Assembly (NCBI RefSeq): GCF_029227915.1
Contig: NC_079877.1
Location: 36,855,851-36,919,850 of the forward strand
Direction of reading: 5' to 3'
From: Hydractinia symbiolongicarpus
Lineage: Eukaryota; Cnidaria; Hydrozoa; Anthoathecata; Hydractiniidae
Length of the DNA: 64,000 nt
This document shows positions 52,501-64,000 of this stretch, in pieces. The notes beneath the pieces were generated by a model. The model did not search any database and was not told where the DNA came from. It worked only from the letters and a program-made list of their open reading frames with translations. Made by a program: the position numbers and the translations under genes. Within the stretch, counting starts at the first letter, position 1. Every line of letters starts with the position of its first letter.

Positions 52501-53192
52501 AAAAATGTTTTAATTTTTGATGGGACGCTGAATAAAAGAAGTTTAATCGCCGGCAAACGAAAACGCGCAATTTCCCGTAAATCCCGGGCTTGGCCCGTAT
52601 AGTCGAATATATACAAAGAAAGTACCCTGTGAGTAAACTCATTTCCAGAACGATTTTTTAAATTATCTTTTCACCACTAAAACGCATGAGACTTGTAGTT
52701 TTCAAAAATGTTTTCATTTTTGATGAGACGCTGAATAAAAGGAGTTTAATCGCCGGCAAACGAAAACCAACGATTTCCCGTAAATCCCGGACTCGGCTCG
52801 TATAGTCAATAGTATACAAAGAAAGTACTCAGGGAGTAAACTCTTTTCCAGAACGATTTTTTAAATTATTTTTTCGCAACTAAAACGCATGAGACTTGTA
52901 GTTTTCAAAAATGTTTTCATTTTTGATGAGACGCCAAATGAAAGAAGTTTAATCGCCGGCAAACGAAAACGCGCGGTTTTCCGTAAATCCCGGGCTTGGC
53001 CCGTACAGTCGAATATATACAAAGAAAGTACCCTGTGAGTAAACTCCTTTCCAGAACGATTTTTTAAATTATCTTTTCACCACTAAAACGCATGAGATTT
53101 GTAGTTTTCAAAAATGATTTCATTTTTGATGAGACGCTGAATAAAAGAAGTTTAATCGCCAGCAAACGAAAAACAACGATTTCCCGTAAATC
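49536..53192 (+). repeat. Mixed c/f/g/h/i stretch, more diverged
   Basis: This region holds c, f, h, i, the recombinant trio at 50.1-50.8 kb, g, f, g-like and h units, then f/g/h units with scattered private changes: actctattcc, cgctgggaaacg, tgtattttcaaa, ttcacaaacg, caaagaaaaccaacg and gtacagtcg. At about 51.5 kb an h tail is followed directly by an f head, without the usual class i. No non-repeat sequence is present. Confidence 0.75.
50145..50757 (+). repeat. Run of three near-identical recombinant monomers
   Basis: Monomers 50145-50347, 50348-50552 and 50553-50757 share the gattagacgcgg tail, at 50283, 50488 and 50693. The first has a class i head (gagctaggcccg, actaattt) on an f-type tail. 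The next two are TA-expanded (gaatatatatac, 205 bp). This is local single-monomer amplification from a chimera. Confidence 0.75.
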
Positions 53193-55427
53193 CCGGACTC
53201 GGCCCGTATAGTCAAAAGTATACATAGAAAGTATTTAGGGAGTAAACTCATTTCCAGAACGATTTTTTAAATTATTTTTTCGCCACTAAAACGCATGAGA
53301 CTTGTAGTTTTCAAAAATGTTTTCATTTTTGATGAGACGCCTAATGAAAGAGGTTTAATCGCCGGCAAACGAAAACTAGCGATTTTCCGTAAATCCCGAG
53401 CTAGGCCGTATAGTCGAATGTATACAAAGAAAGTACCCAGGGAGTAAACTAATTTCCCGAACGTTTTTTTAAATTATTTTTTCACCACTAGAAGGCATAA
53501 GACTTGTAGTTTTCAAAAATGTTTTGATTTTTGATGGGACGCTGAATAAAAGAAGTTTAATCGCCGGCAAACGAAAACGCGCGATTTCCCGTAAATCCCG
53601 GGCTTGGCCCGTATAGTCGAATATATACAAAGAAAGTACCCTGTGAGTAAACTCATTACCAGAACGATTTTTTAAATTATCTTTTCACCACTAAAACGCA
53701 TGAGACTTGTAGTTTTCAAAAATGTTTTCATTTTTGATGAGACGCGGAATAAAAGAAGTTTAATCGCTGGCAAACGAAAACCCGCGATTTCCCGTAAATC
53801 CCGGACTCGGCCCGTATAGTCAAAAGTATACAAAGAAACTACCCAGGTAATAAACTCATTTCCCGAACGATTTTTTAAATTATTTTTTTACCACTAAAAC
53901 GCATGAGACTTGTAGTTTTCAAAAATGTTTTAATTTTTGATGGGACGCTGAATAAAAGAAGGTTAATCGCCGGCAAACGAAAACGCGCGATTTCCCGTAA
54001 ATCCCGGGCTTGGCCCGTATAGTCGAATATATACAAAGAAAGTACCCTGTGAGTAAACTCATTTCCAGAACGATTTTTTAAATTATCTTTTCACCACTAA
54101 AACGCATAAGACTTGTAGTTTTCAAAAATGTTTTCATTTTTGATGAGACGCTGAATAAAAGAAGTTTAATCGCCGGCAAACGAAAAACAACGATTTCCCC
54201 GTAAATCCCGGACTCGGCTCGTATAGTCAAAAGTATACATAGAAAGTATTTAGGGAGTAAAATCATTTCCAGAACGATTTTTTAAATTATTTTTTCGCCA
54301 CTAAAACGCATGAAACTTGTAGTTTTCAAAAATGTTTTCATTTTTGATGAGACGCCTAATGAAAGAGGTTTAATCGCCGGCAAACGAAAACTAGCGATTT
54401 TCCGTAAATCCCGAGCTAGGCCGTATAGTCGAATGTATACAAAGAAAGTACCCAGGGAGTAAACTAATTTCCCGAACGTTTTTTTAAATTATTTTTTCAC
54501 CACTAGAAGGCATGAGACTTGTAGTTTTCAAAAATGTTTTAATTTTTGATGGGACGCTGAATAAAAGATGTTTAATCGCCGGCAAACGAAAACGCGCGAT
54601 TTCCTGTAAATCCCGGGCTTGGCCCATATAGTCGAATATATACAAAGAAAGTACCCTGTGAGTAAACTCATTTCCAGAACGATTTTTTAAATTATCTTTT
54701 CACCACTAAAACGCATGAGACTTGTAGTTTTCAAAAATGTTTTCATTTTTGATGAGACGCGGAATAAAAGAAGTTTAATCGCTGGCAAACGAAAACCCGC
54801 GATTTCCCGTAAATCCCGGACTCGGCCCGTATAGTCAAAAGTATACAAAGAAACTACCCAGGGAGTAAACTCATTTGCCGAACGATTTTTTAAATTATTT
54901 TTTCACCACTAAAACGCATGAGACTTGTAGTTTTCAAAAATGTTTTAATTTTTGATGGGACGCTGAATAAAACAAGTTTAATCGCCGGCAAACGAAAACG
55001 CGCGATTTCCCGTAAATCCCGGGCTTGGCCCGTATAGTCGAATATATACAAAGAAAATACCCTGTGAGTAAACTCATTTCCAGAACGATTTTTTAAATTA
55101 TCTTTTCACCACTAAAACGCATAAGACTTGTAGTTTTCAAAAATGTTTTCATTTTTGATGAGACGCTGAATAAAAGAAGTTTAATCGCCGGCAAACGAAA
55201 AACAACGATTTCCCCGTAAATCCCGGACTCGGCTCGTATAGTCAAAAGTATACATAGAAAGTATTTAGGGAGTAAACTCATTTCCAGAACGATTTTTTAA
55301 ATTATTTTTTCGCCACTAAAACGCATGAGACTTGTAGTTTTCAAAAATGTTTTCATTTTTGATGAGACGCCTAATGAAAGAGGTTTAATCGCCGGCAAAC
55401 GAAAACTAGCGATTTTCCGTAAATCCG
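53193..55427 (+). repeat. 1,015-bp pentamer higher-order repeat (h-i-f-g-f)
   Basis: Class h monomers with the private tag tacatagaaagtattta start at 53193, 54208 and 55223, exactly 1,015 bp (5 x 203) apart. Class i units with a one-base deletion (gctaggccgtatag) follow each. The third copy breaks after h, where an i head runs into a g-type body (from about 55426). Confidence 0.88.
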
Positions 55428-55627
55428 GAGCTAGGCCGTATAGTCGAATGTATACAAAGAAACTACCCAGGGAGTAAACTCATTTCCCGAACGATTTTTT
55501 AAATTATGTTTTCACCACTAAAACGCATGAGACTTGTAGTTTTCAAAAATGTTTTAATTTTTGATGGGACGCTGAATAAAAGAAGTTTAATCGCCGGCAA
55601 ACGAAAACCCGCGATTTCCCGTAAATC

Positions 55628-56033
55628 CCGTGGTTGGCCCGTATAGTGGAGTATATACAAAGAAAGTACCCTGTGAGTAAACTCATTTCCAGAACAATTT
55701 TTTTAATTATCTTTTCACCACTAAAACGCATGAAACTTGTAGTTTTCGAAAATGTTTTAATTTTTGATGGGACGCTGAATAAAAGAAGTTTAATCGCCGG
55801 CAAACGAAAACCCGCGATTTCCCGTAAATCCCGTGCTTGGCCCGTATAGTGGAGTATATACAAAGAAAGTACCCTGTGAGTAAACTCATTTCCAGAACAA
55901 TTTTTTTAATTATCTTTTCACCACTAAAACGCATGAAACTTGTAGTTTTCAAAAATGTTTTCATTTTTGATGAGACGCTGAATAAAAGAAGTTTAATCGC
56001 CGGCAAACAAAAACCCGCGAATTCCCGTAAATC
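55628..56033 (+). repeat. Two adjacent near-identical d-like monomers (gtgga type)
   Basis: Monomers 55628-55830 and 55831-56033 share the private variant cccgtatagtggag and the changes gaacaatttttttaatt and gcatgaaacttg. They differ in gtggttgg/gtgcttgg and in the tail: the first has aatttttgatggg, the second catttttgatgag. They mark the return from f/g/h/i classes to a/b/d/e classes. Confidence 0.8.
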
Positions 56034-59000
56034 CCGGACTCGGCCCGTATAGTCAAAAGTATACAAAGAAAATACCCAGGGAGTAAACTCATTTCCCGAA
56101 CGATTTTTTAAATTATTTTTTCATCACAAAAACGCATGAGACTTGTAGTTTTCAAAAATGTTTTCATTTTTGATGAGACGCTGAATAAAAGAAGTTTAAT
56201 CGCCGGCAAACGAAAACCCGCGATTTTCCGTAAATCCCGTGCTTGGCCCGTATAGTCGAGTATATACAAAGAAAGTACCCTGTGAGTAAACTCATTTCAA
56301 GAACGATTTTTTAAATTATCTTTTCACCACTATAACGCATGAGACTTGTAGTTTTCAAAAATGTTTTCATTTTTGATGAGACGCTGAATAAAAGAAGTTT
56401 AATCGCTGGCAAACGAAAACCCGCGAATTCCCGTAAATCTGGGACTCGGCCCGTATAGTCAAAAGTATACAAAGAAAATACCCAGGGAGTAAATTCATTT
56501 CCCGAACGATTTTTTAAATTATTATTTCACCACTAAAACGTATGAGACTTATAGTTTTTAAAAAATGTTTTCATTTTTGATGAGACGCTGAATAAAAGAA
56601 GTTTAATCGCCGGCAAACGAAAACCCGCGATTTTCCGTAAATCCCGGACTCGGCCCGTATAGTCAATAGTATACAAAGAAAGTACCCTGCGAGTAAACTC
56701 ATTTCCAGAACGATTTTTTAAATTATCTTTTCACCACTAAAACGCACGAGACTTGTAGTTTTCAAAAATGTTTTCATTTTTGATGAGACGCTGAATAAAA
56801 GAAGTTTAATCGCCGGCAAACGAAAACTGCGAATTCCCGTGAATCCCGGACTCGGCCCGTATAGTCAAAAGTATACAAAGAAAATACCCAGGGAGTAAAC
56901 TCATTTCCCAAACGATTTTTTAAATTATCTTTTCACCACTAAAGCGTATGAGACTTGTAGTTTTCAAAAAAGTTTTCATTTTTGATGAGACGCTGAATAA
57001 AAGAAGTTTAATCGCCGGCAAACGAAAACCCGCGATTTCCCGTAAATCCCGGACTCGGCCCGTATAGTCGAAAGTATACAAAGAAAGTACCCTGCGAGTA
57101 AACTCATTTCCAGAACGATTTTTTAAATTATCTTTTCACCACTAAAACGCATGAGACTTGTAGTTTTCAAAAATGTTTTCATTTTTGATGAGACGCTGAA
57201 TAAAAGAAGTTTAATCGCCGGCAAACAAAAACCCGCGAATTCCCGTAAATCCCGTGCTTGGCCCGTATAGTCGAGTATATACAAAGAAAGTACCCTGTGA
57301 GTAAACTCATTTCAAGAACGATTTTTTAAATTATCTTTTCACCACTAAAACGCATGAGACTTGTAGTTTTCAAAAATGTTTTCATTTTTGATGAGACGCT
57401 GAATAAAAAAAGTTTAATCGCCGGCAAACAAAAACCCGCGAATTCCCGTAAATCCGGGACTCGGCCCGTATAGTCAAAAGTATACAAAGAAAATACCCAG
57501 GGAGTAAACTCATTTCCCGAACGATTTTTTAAATTATTTTTTCACCACTAAAACGCATGAGACTTGTAGTTTTTAAAAATGTTTCCATTTTTGATGAGAC
57601 GCTGAATAAAAGAAGTTTAATCGCCGGCAAACGAAAACCCGCGATTTCCCGTAAATCCCGGACTCGGCCCGTATAGTCGAAAGTATACAAAGAAAGTACC
57701 CTGCGAGTAAACTCATTTCCAGAATGATTTTTTAAATTATCTTTTCACCACTAAAACGCATGAGACTTGTAGTTTTCAAAAATGTTTTCATTTTTGATGA
57801 GACGCTGAATAAAAGAAATTTAACCGCCGGCAAACGAAAACCCGCGAATTCCCGTAAATCCCGGACTCGGCCCGTATAGTCAAAAGTATACAAAGAAAAT
57901 ACCCAGGGAGTAAACTCCTTTCCAGAACGATTTTTTAAATTATCTTTTCACCACTAAAACGCATAAGACTTGTAGTTTTCAGGAATGTTTTCATTTTTGA
58001 TGAGACGCTGAATAAAAGAAGTTTAATCGCCGGCAAACGAAAACCCGCGATTTCCCGTAAATCCCGTGCTTGTCCCGTATAGTCGAGTATAAACAAAGAA
58101 AGTACCCTGTGAGTAAACTCATTTCAAGAACGATTTTTTAAATTATCTTTTCACCACTAAAACGCATGAGACTTGTAGTTTTCAAAAATGTTTTCATTTT
58201 TGATGAGACGCTGAATAAAAGAAGTTTCATCGCCGGCAAACAAAAACCCGCGAATTCCCGTAAATCCCGTGCTTGGCCCGTATAGTCGAATGTATACAAA
58301 GAAAGTACCCTGTGAGTAAACTCATTTCAAGAACGATTTTTTAAATTATCTTTTCACCACTAAAACGCATGAGACTTGTAGTTTTCAAAAATGTTTTCAT
58401 TTTTGATGAGACGCTGAATAAAAAAAGTTTAATCGCCGGCAAACAAAAACCCGCGAATTCCCGTAAATCCCGGACTCGGCCCGTATAGTTGAAAGTATAC
58501 AAAGAAAGTACCCTGTGAGTAAACTCATTTCCAGAACAATTTTTTAAATTATCTTTTCACCACTAAAACGCATGAGACTTGTTTTTTTCAAAAACGTTTT
58601 CATTTTTGATGAGACGCTGAATAAAAGACGTTTAATCGCCGGCAAACAAAAACCCGCGAATTCCCGTAAATCCCGGACTCGGCCCGTATAGTCGAATGTA
58701 TACAAAGAAAGTACCCTGTGAGTAAACTCATTTCCCGAACGATTTTTTAAATTATTTTTTCACCACTAAAACGCATGAGACTTGTAGTTTTCAAAAATGT
58801 TTTCATTTTTGATGAGACGCTGAATAAAAGAAGTTTAATCGCTGGCAAACAAAAATCCGCGATTCCCGTAAATCCGGGACTAGGCATGTTTAGTCAAAAG
58901 TATACAAAGAAAATACCCAGGGAGTAAACTCATCTCCCGAACGATTTTTTAAATTATTTTTTTACCACTAAAACGCATGAGACTTGTAGTTTTCAAAAAT

Positions 59001-59483
59001 GTTTTCATTTTTGATGAGACGCTGAATAAAAGAAGTTTAATCGCCGGCAAACGAAAACCCGAGATTTCCCGTAAATCCCGTGCTTGGCCCGTATAGTCGA
59101 GTATATACAAAGAAAGTACCCTGTGAGTAAACTCATTTCAAGAACAATTTTTTAAATTATCTTTTCACCACTAAAACGCATGAGACTTGTAGTTTTCAAA
59201 AATGTTTTCATTTTTGATGAGACGCTGAATAAAAGAAGTTTAATCGCCGGCAAACAAAAACCCGAGAATTCCCGTAAATCCCGGACTCGGCCCGTATAGT
59301 CGAATGTATACAAAGAAAGTACCCTGTGAGTAAACTCATTTCCCGAACGATTTTTTAAATTATTTTTTCACCACTAAAACGCATGAGACTTGTAGTTTTC
59401 AAAAATGTTTTCATTTTTGATGAGACGCTGAATAAAAGAAGTTTAATCGCCGGCAAACGAAAACCCACGATTTCCCGTAAATC
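56034..59483 (+). repeat. a/b/d/e monomer stretch, loosely ordered
   Basis: This region holds a, d, a, b, a, b, d, a, b, a, d, d-like, b-like, e, a', d and e monomers, with many single-copy changes (gcacgagac, aaaaaagttttc, gtttccattt, ttcaggaatg, cttgttttttt, gcatgtttag). Fewer exact long-lag matches were seen here than at 24-45 kb, so it looks older or less recently homogenised. Confidence 0.7.
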
Positions 59484-61107
59484 CCGTGCTTGGCCCGTAT
59501 AGTCGAGTATATACAAAGAAAGTGCCCTGTGAGTAAACTCATTTCAAGAACGATTTTTTAAATTATCTTTTCACGCCTAAAACGCATGAGACTTGTAGTT
59601 TTCAAAAATGTTTTCATTTTTGATGAGACGCTGAATAAAAGAAGTTTAATCGCTGGCAAACGAAAACCCGCGAATTCCCGTAAATTCGGGACTCGGCCCG
59701 TATAGTCAAAAGTATACAAAGAAAATACCCAGGGAGTAAACTCATTTCCCGAACGATTTTTTAAATTATTTTTTCACCACTAAAGCGTATGAGACTTGTA
59801 GTTTTTAAAAATGTTTTCATTTTTGATGAGACGCTGAATAAAAGAAGTTTAATCGCCGGCAAACGAAAACCCGCGATTTCCCGTAAATCCCGGACTCGGC
59901 CCGTATAGTCGAATGTATACAAAGAAAGTACCCTGTGAGTAAACTCATTTCCCGAACGATTTTTTAAATTATTTTTTCACCACTAAAACGCATGAGACTT
60001 GTAGTTTTCAAAAATGTTTTCATTTTTGATGAGACGCTGAATAAAAGAAGTTTAATCGCCGGCAAACAAAAACCCACGATTTCCCGTAAATCCCGTGCTT
60101 GGCCCGTATAGTCGAGTATATACAAAGAAAGTGCCCTGTGAGTAAACTCATTTCAAGAACGATTTTTTAAATTATCTTTTCACGCCTAAAACGCATGAGA
60201 CTTGTAGTTTTCAAAAATGTTTTCATTTTTGATGAGACGCTGAATAAAAGAAGTTTAATCGCTGGCAAACGAAAACCCGCGAATTCCCGTAAATCCGGGA
60301 CTCGGCCCGTATAGTCAAAAGTATACAAAGAAAATACCCAGGGAGTAAACTCATTTCCCGAACGATTTTTTAAATTATTTTTTCACCACTAAAGCGTATG
60401 AGACTTGTAGTTTTTAAAAATGTTTTCATTTTTGATGAGACGCTGAATAAAAGAAGTTTAATCGCCGGCAAACGAAAACCCGCGATTTCCCGTAAATCCC
60501 GGACTCGGCCCGTATAATTGAATGTACACAAAGAAAGTACCCTGTGAGTAAACTCATTTCCCGAACGATTTTTTAAATTATTTTTTCACCACTAAAACGC
60601 ATGAGACTTGTAGTTTTCAAAAATGTTTTCATTTTTGATGAGCCGCTGAATAAAAGAAGTTTAATCGCCGGCAAACGAAAACCCGCGATTTCCCGTAAAT
60701 CCCGTGCTTGGCCCGTATAGTCGAGTATATACAAAGAAAGTACCTTGTGAGTAAACTCATTTCAAGAACGATTTTTTAGATTATCTTTTCACGCCTAAAA
60801 CGCATGAGACTTGTAGTTTTTAAAAATGTTTTCATTTTTGATGAGACGCTGAATAAAAGAAGTTTAATCGCTGGCAAACGAAAACCCGCGAATTCCCGTA
60901 AATCCGGAACTCGGCCCGTATAGTCAAAAGTATACAAAGAAAATACCCAGGGAGTAAACTCATTTCCCGAACGATTTTTTAAATTATTTTTTCACCACTA
61001 AAGCGTATGAGACTTGTAGTTTTCAAAAATGTTTTCATTTTTGATGAGACGCTGAATAAAAGAAATTTAATCGCCGGCAATCGAAAACCCGCGATTTCCC
61101 GTAAATC
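59484..61107 (+). repeat. 609-bp trimer higher-order repeat (d-a-e), ~2.7 copies
   Basis: Class d monomers with cacgcctaaaacg start at 59484, 60093 and 60702, exactly 609 bp apart. Each is followed by class a. The first two are followed by class e; in the third copy class b replaces e at 61108. Shared tags include gtgccctgtgag and aaacccacgat in the first two copies. Confidence 0.85.
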
Positions 61108-64000
61108 CCGGTCTCGACCCGTATAGTCGAAAGTATACAAAGAAAGTACCCTGCGAGTAAACTCATTTCCAGAACGTTTTTTTAAATTATCTTTTCACCA
61201 CTAAAACGCATGAGACCTGTAGTTTTCAAAAATGTTTTCATTTTTGATGAGACGCTAAATAAAAGAAGTTTAATCGCCGGCAAACGAAAACCCGCGAATT
61301 CCCGTAAATCCCGGACTCGGCCCGTATAGCCAAAAGTATACAAAGAAAGTATCTCGGGAGTAAACTCATTTCCTGAACGATTTTTTAAATTATTTTTTCA
61401 CCACTAAAACGCATGAGACTTGTAGTTTTCAAAAATGTTTTCATTTTTGATGAGACGCTGAATAAAAGAAGTTTAATCGCTGGCAAACGAAAATCCGCGA
61501 TTCCCGTAAATCCGGGACTCGGCCCGTTTAGTCAAAAGTATACAAAGAAAATACCCAGGGAGTAAACTCATTTCCCGAACGATTTTTTAAATTATCTTTT
61601 CACCACTAAAGCGCATGAGACTTGTAGTTTTTAAAAATGTTTTAATTTTTGATGGGACGCTGAATAAAAAAAGTTTAATCGCCGGCAAACAAAAACCCGC
61701 GAATTCCCGTAAATCCCGGACTCGGCCCGTATAGTCGAATGTATACAAAGAAAGTACCCTGTGAGTAAACTCATTTCCCGAACGATTTTTTAAATTATTT
61801 TTTCACCACTAAAACGCATGAGACTTGTAGTTTTCAAAAATGTTTTCATTTTTGATGAGACGCTGAATAAAAGAAGTTTAATCGCTGGCAAACGAAAATC
61901 CGCGATTCCCGTAAATCCGGGACTCGGCCCGTTTAGTCAAAAGTATACAAAGAAAATACCCAGGGAGTAAACTCATTTCCCGAACGATTTTTTAAATTAT
62001 CTTTTCACCACTAAAGCGCATGAGACTTGTAGTTTTTAAAAATGTTTTAATTTTTGATGGGACGCTGAATAAAAGAAGTTTAATCGCCGGCAAACGAAAA
62101 CGCGCGATTTCCCGTAAATCCCGGGCTTGGCCCGTATAGTCAAATATATACAAAGAAAGTACCCTGTGAGTAAACTCATTTCCAGAACGATTTTTTAAAT
62201 TATCTTTTCACCACTAAAACGCATGAGACTTGTAGTTTTCAAAAATGTTCTCATTTTTGATGAGACGCGGAATAAAAGAAGTTTAATCGCTGGCAAACGA
62301 AAACCCGCGATTTCCCGTAAATCCCGGACTCGGCCCGTATAGTCAAAAGTATACAAAGAAACTACCCAGGGAGTAAAGTCATTTCCCGAACGATTTTTAA
62401 ATTATTTTTTCACCACTAAAACGCATGAGACTTGTAGTTTTCAAAAATGTTTTAATTTTTGATGGGACGCTGTATAAAAGAAGTTTAATCGCCGGCAAAC
62501 GAAAACGCGCGATTTCCCTTAAATCCCGGCCTTGGCCCGTATAGTCGAATATATACAAAGAAAGTACCCTGTGAGTAAAGTCATTTCCAGAAAGATTTTT
62601 TAATTTATCTTTTCACCACTAAAACGCATGAGACTTGTAGTTTTCAAAAATGTTTTCATTTTTGATGAGACGCGGAATAAAAGAAGTTTAATCGCTGGCA
62701 AACGAAAACTCGCGATTTCCCGTAAATCCCGGACTCGGGCCGTATAGTCAAAAGTATACAAAGAAACTACCCAGGGAGTAAACTCATTTCCCGAACGATT
62801 TTTTAAATTATTTTTTCACCACTAAAAGGCATAAGACTTGTACTTTTCAAAAATGTTTTCATTTTTGATGAGACGCTGAATAAAAGAAGTTTAATCGCCG
62901 GCAAACAAAAACCCGCGAATTCCCGTAAATCCCGGACTCGGCCCGTATAGTCGAATGTATACAAAGAAAGTACCCTGTGAGTAAACTCATTTCGAGAACG
63001 ATTTTTTAAATTATTTTTTCACCACTAAAACGCATGAGACTTGTAGTTTTCAAAAATGTTTTCATTTTTGATGAGACGCTGAATAAAAGAAGTTTAATCG
63101 TCGGCAAACGAAAACCCGCGATTTCCCGTAAATTCCGTGCTTGGCCCGTATAGTCGAGTATATACAAAGAAAGTACCCTGTGAGTAAACTCATTTCAAGA
63201 ACGATTTTTTAAATTATCTTTTCACCACTAAAACTCATGAGACTTGTAGTTTTCAAAAATGTTTTCATTTATTATTAGACGCTGAATAAAAGAAGTTTAA
63301 TCGCTGGCAAACGAAAACCCGCGAATTCCCGTAAAGCCGGGACTCGGCCCGTCTAGTCAAAAGTATACAAAGAAAATACCCAGGGAGTAAACTCATTTCC
63401 CGAACGATTTTTTAAATTATTTTTTCACCACTAAAGCGTATGAGACTTGTAGTTTTCAAAAATGTTTTCATTTTTGATGAGACGCTGAATAAAAGAAGTT
63501 TAATCGCCGGCAAACGAAAACCCGCGATTTCCCGTAAATCCCGGACTCGGTCCGTATAGTCGAAAGTATACAAAGAAAGTACCCTGCGAGTAAACTCATT
63601 TCCAGAACGATTTTTTAAATTATCTTTTCACCACTTAAACGCATGAGACTTGTAGTTTTCAAAAATGTTTTCATTTTTGATGAGACGCTGAATAAAAGAA
63701 GTTTAATCGCCGGCAAACGAAAACCCGCGAATTCCCGTAAATCCCGGACTCGGCCCGTATAGCCAAAAGTATACAAAGAAAGTGTCTAGGAAGTAAACTC
63801 AATTCCCGAACGATTTTTTAAATTATCTTTTCACCACTAAAACGCATGAGACTTTTAGTTTTCAAAAATGTTTTCATTTTTGATGAGACGCTGAATAAAA
63901 GAAGTTTAATCGCTGGCAAACAAAAATCCGCGATTCCCGTAAATCCGGGACCCGGCCCGTTTAGTCAAAAGTATACAAAGAAAATACCCAGGGAGTAAAC
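61108..64000 (+). repeat. Distal block related to 18-21.5 kb
   Basis: The order b (ggtctcgacccg, gagacctg), c, a', then e/a', f, g, f, h-like, e, d, a, b, c, a' follows that at 18.2-21.5 kb. Anchors are ggtctcgaccc near 18281/61116 and aaactcatga at 20801/63231 (lag 42,430 bp, about 209 monomers). A difference of about two monomers between the two lags shows internal gain or loss. The final a, b, c, a' order also resembles 1-650. The last monomer, from 63946, is cut by the window end. Confidence 0.75.

Larger units (their letters stand above)
1..64000 (+). repeat. 203-bp satellite DNA array, ~315 head-to-tail monomers
   Basis: The whole window is one tandem repeat family. The landmarks ggcccgtatag, gagtaaactcattt, gaacgattttttaaatta, caccactaaaacgcatgag, gaataaaagaagtttaat and cccgtaaatccc recur in the same order and orientation about every 203 bp. 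Monomers of 202 bp (one-base deletion) and 205 bp (TA insertion) also occur. The last recognisable start, 63946, is 315 x 203 bp from the first, so gains and losses of length balance. Hand counting gives about 38% GC and about 13 CpG in a typical monomer. No stretch of 300 bases lacks the repeat and neither edge of the array is seen. Arrays of this size with higher-order structure are known from eukaryotic centromeres and heterochromatin. The family itself is not one I recognise, and a centromeric role is inferred only. Confidence 0.97.

Noticed and set aside
55543-56066. Short open frames on both strands (up to about 119 codons), also near 569-844, 1177-1452, 3983-4291, 17941-18135, 20023-20331, 54078-54266 and 55093-55281
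   Set aside because: All lie wholly in the satellite. The unit length (203) is not a multiple of three, so the frame changes each monomer and stops soon follow. Equivalent positions in most monomers are closed. The peptides are translations of the repeat with no recognisable domain, ribosome context or conservation.
1-64000. CRISPR array or other prokaryotic repeat system
   Set aside because: Units are about 203 bp with no unique spacers between them and no associated genes. The structure is monomer-next-to-monomer.
1-64000. rDNA intergenic spacer subrepeats
   Set aside because: No rRNA coding sequence or other unit appears in 64 kb, and spacer subrepeat blocks are normally broken by rDNA genes well within this distance.
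1-64000. Transposon-derived tandem array (for example from a Helitron, MITE or LTR element)
   Set aside because: No terminal repeats, target-site duplications, poly(A) tail or coding remnant were seen. A distant transposon origin of the monomer cannot be excluded but has no support here.
1-64000. tRNA, telomeric repeat or simple-sequence microsatellite islands
   Set aside because: No cloverleaf-type A and B boxes, no runs of a telomere motif, and no simple-sequence tract beyond the short TA expansion and A/T runs within monomers were found.

Overview
The window is one uninterrupted tandem-repeat (satellite DNA) array. A single monomer family of about 203 bp repeats head to tail, always in the same orientation, from the first base to the last. 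Anchoring on the motif ggcccgtatag gives starts at 1, 204, 407, 609, 812, 1015, 1217, 1420 and so on, with the last start at 63946. That is about 315 full monomers plus a partial one. I found no unique DNA, protein-coding gene, rRNA, tRNA, transposon, CRISPR array or array edge. Tens of kilobases of alphoid-like repeats with higher-order structure indicate a eukaryotic chromosome, in a centromeric, pericentromeric, subtelomeric or other heterochromatic block. I do not recognise the family and cannot name the species. A typical monomer is about 38% GC (counted by hand) and carries about 13 CpG.

Monomer anatomy: a GC- and CpG-rich segment (cgccggc through ggcccg) alternates with an A/T-tract segment. 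The A/T segment contains a 9-bp perfect inverted repeat with a TTTT loop (tcaaaaatg / catttttga). Monomers fall into about ten recurring classes, defined by linked variants and named here: a (gtcaaaag...aaaatacccaggg), a' (like a, but cccgtttag), b (gtcgaaag...ctgcgag), c (gccaaaag...tatctaggg), d (gtgcttgg...gtcgagtatatac), e (gtcgaatgtatac), f (gggcttgg...gtcgaatatatac, usually tail gacgcgg), g (gtcaaaag...aactaccc, tail gatggga), h (ggctcg...gtactcaggg, tail gacgcctaatgaaag) and i (gagctaggcccg...actaattt, ctagaaggc).

Layout: 1-10.4 kb is mainly classes a/a'/b/c/d/e in 3-, 5-, 8- and 9-monomer higher-order repeats. 10.4-17.3 kb is mainly f/g dimers with h-i pairs. 17.3-21.8 kb is a diverged copy of the a-f block seen at 1.8-5 kb. 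21.8-25.5 kb is a 9-mer repeat. 24.6-45.3 kb is a very recent large tandem duplication: a 41-monomer, 8,325-bp segment is duplicated, and its second copy contains an extra tandem 20-monomer, 4,060-bp duplication. 45.9-49.5 kb is a tandem 9-mer (1,829 bp). 49.5-55.6 kb is h/i/f/g with a 1,015-bp 5-mer. 55.6-64 kb returns to a/b/c/d/e, with a 609-bp trimer and a distal block related to 18-21.5 kb.

The array reads as a product of repeated unequal exchange and conversion at several nested scales. Features worth a second look are the nested recent duplications, the conserved dyad, the concentration of class variants at CpG sites, and the chimeric monomers that mark exchange points. Any centromeric role is inference.
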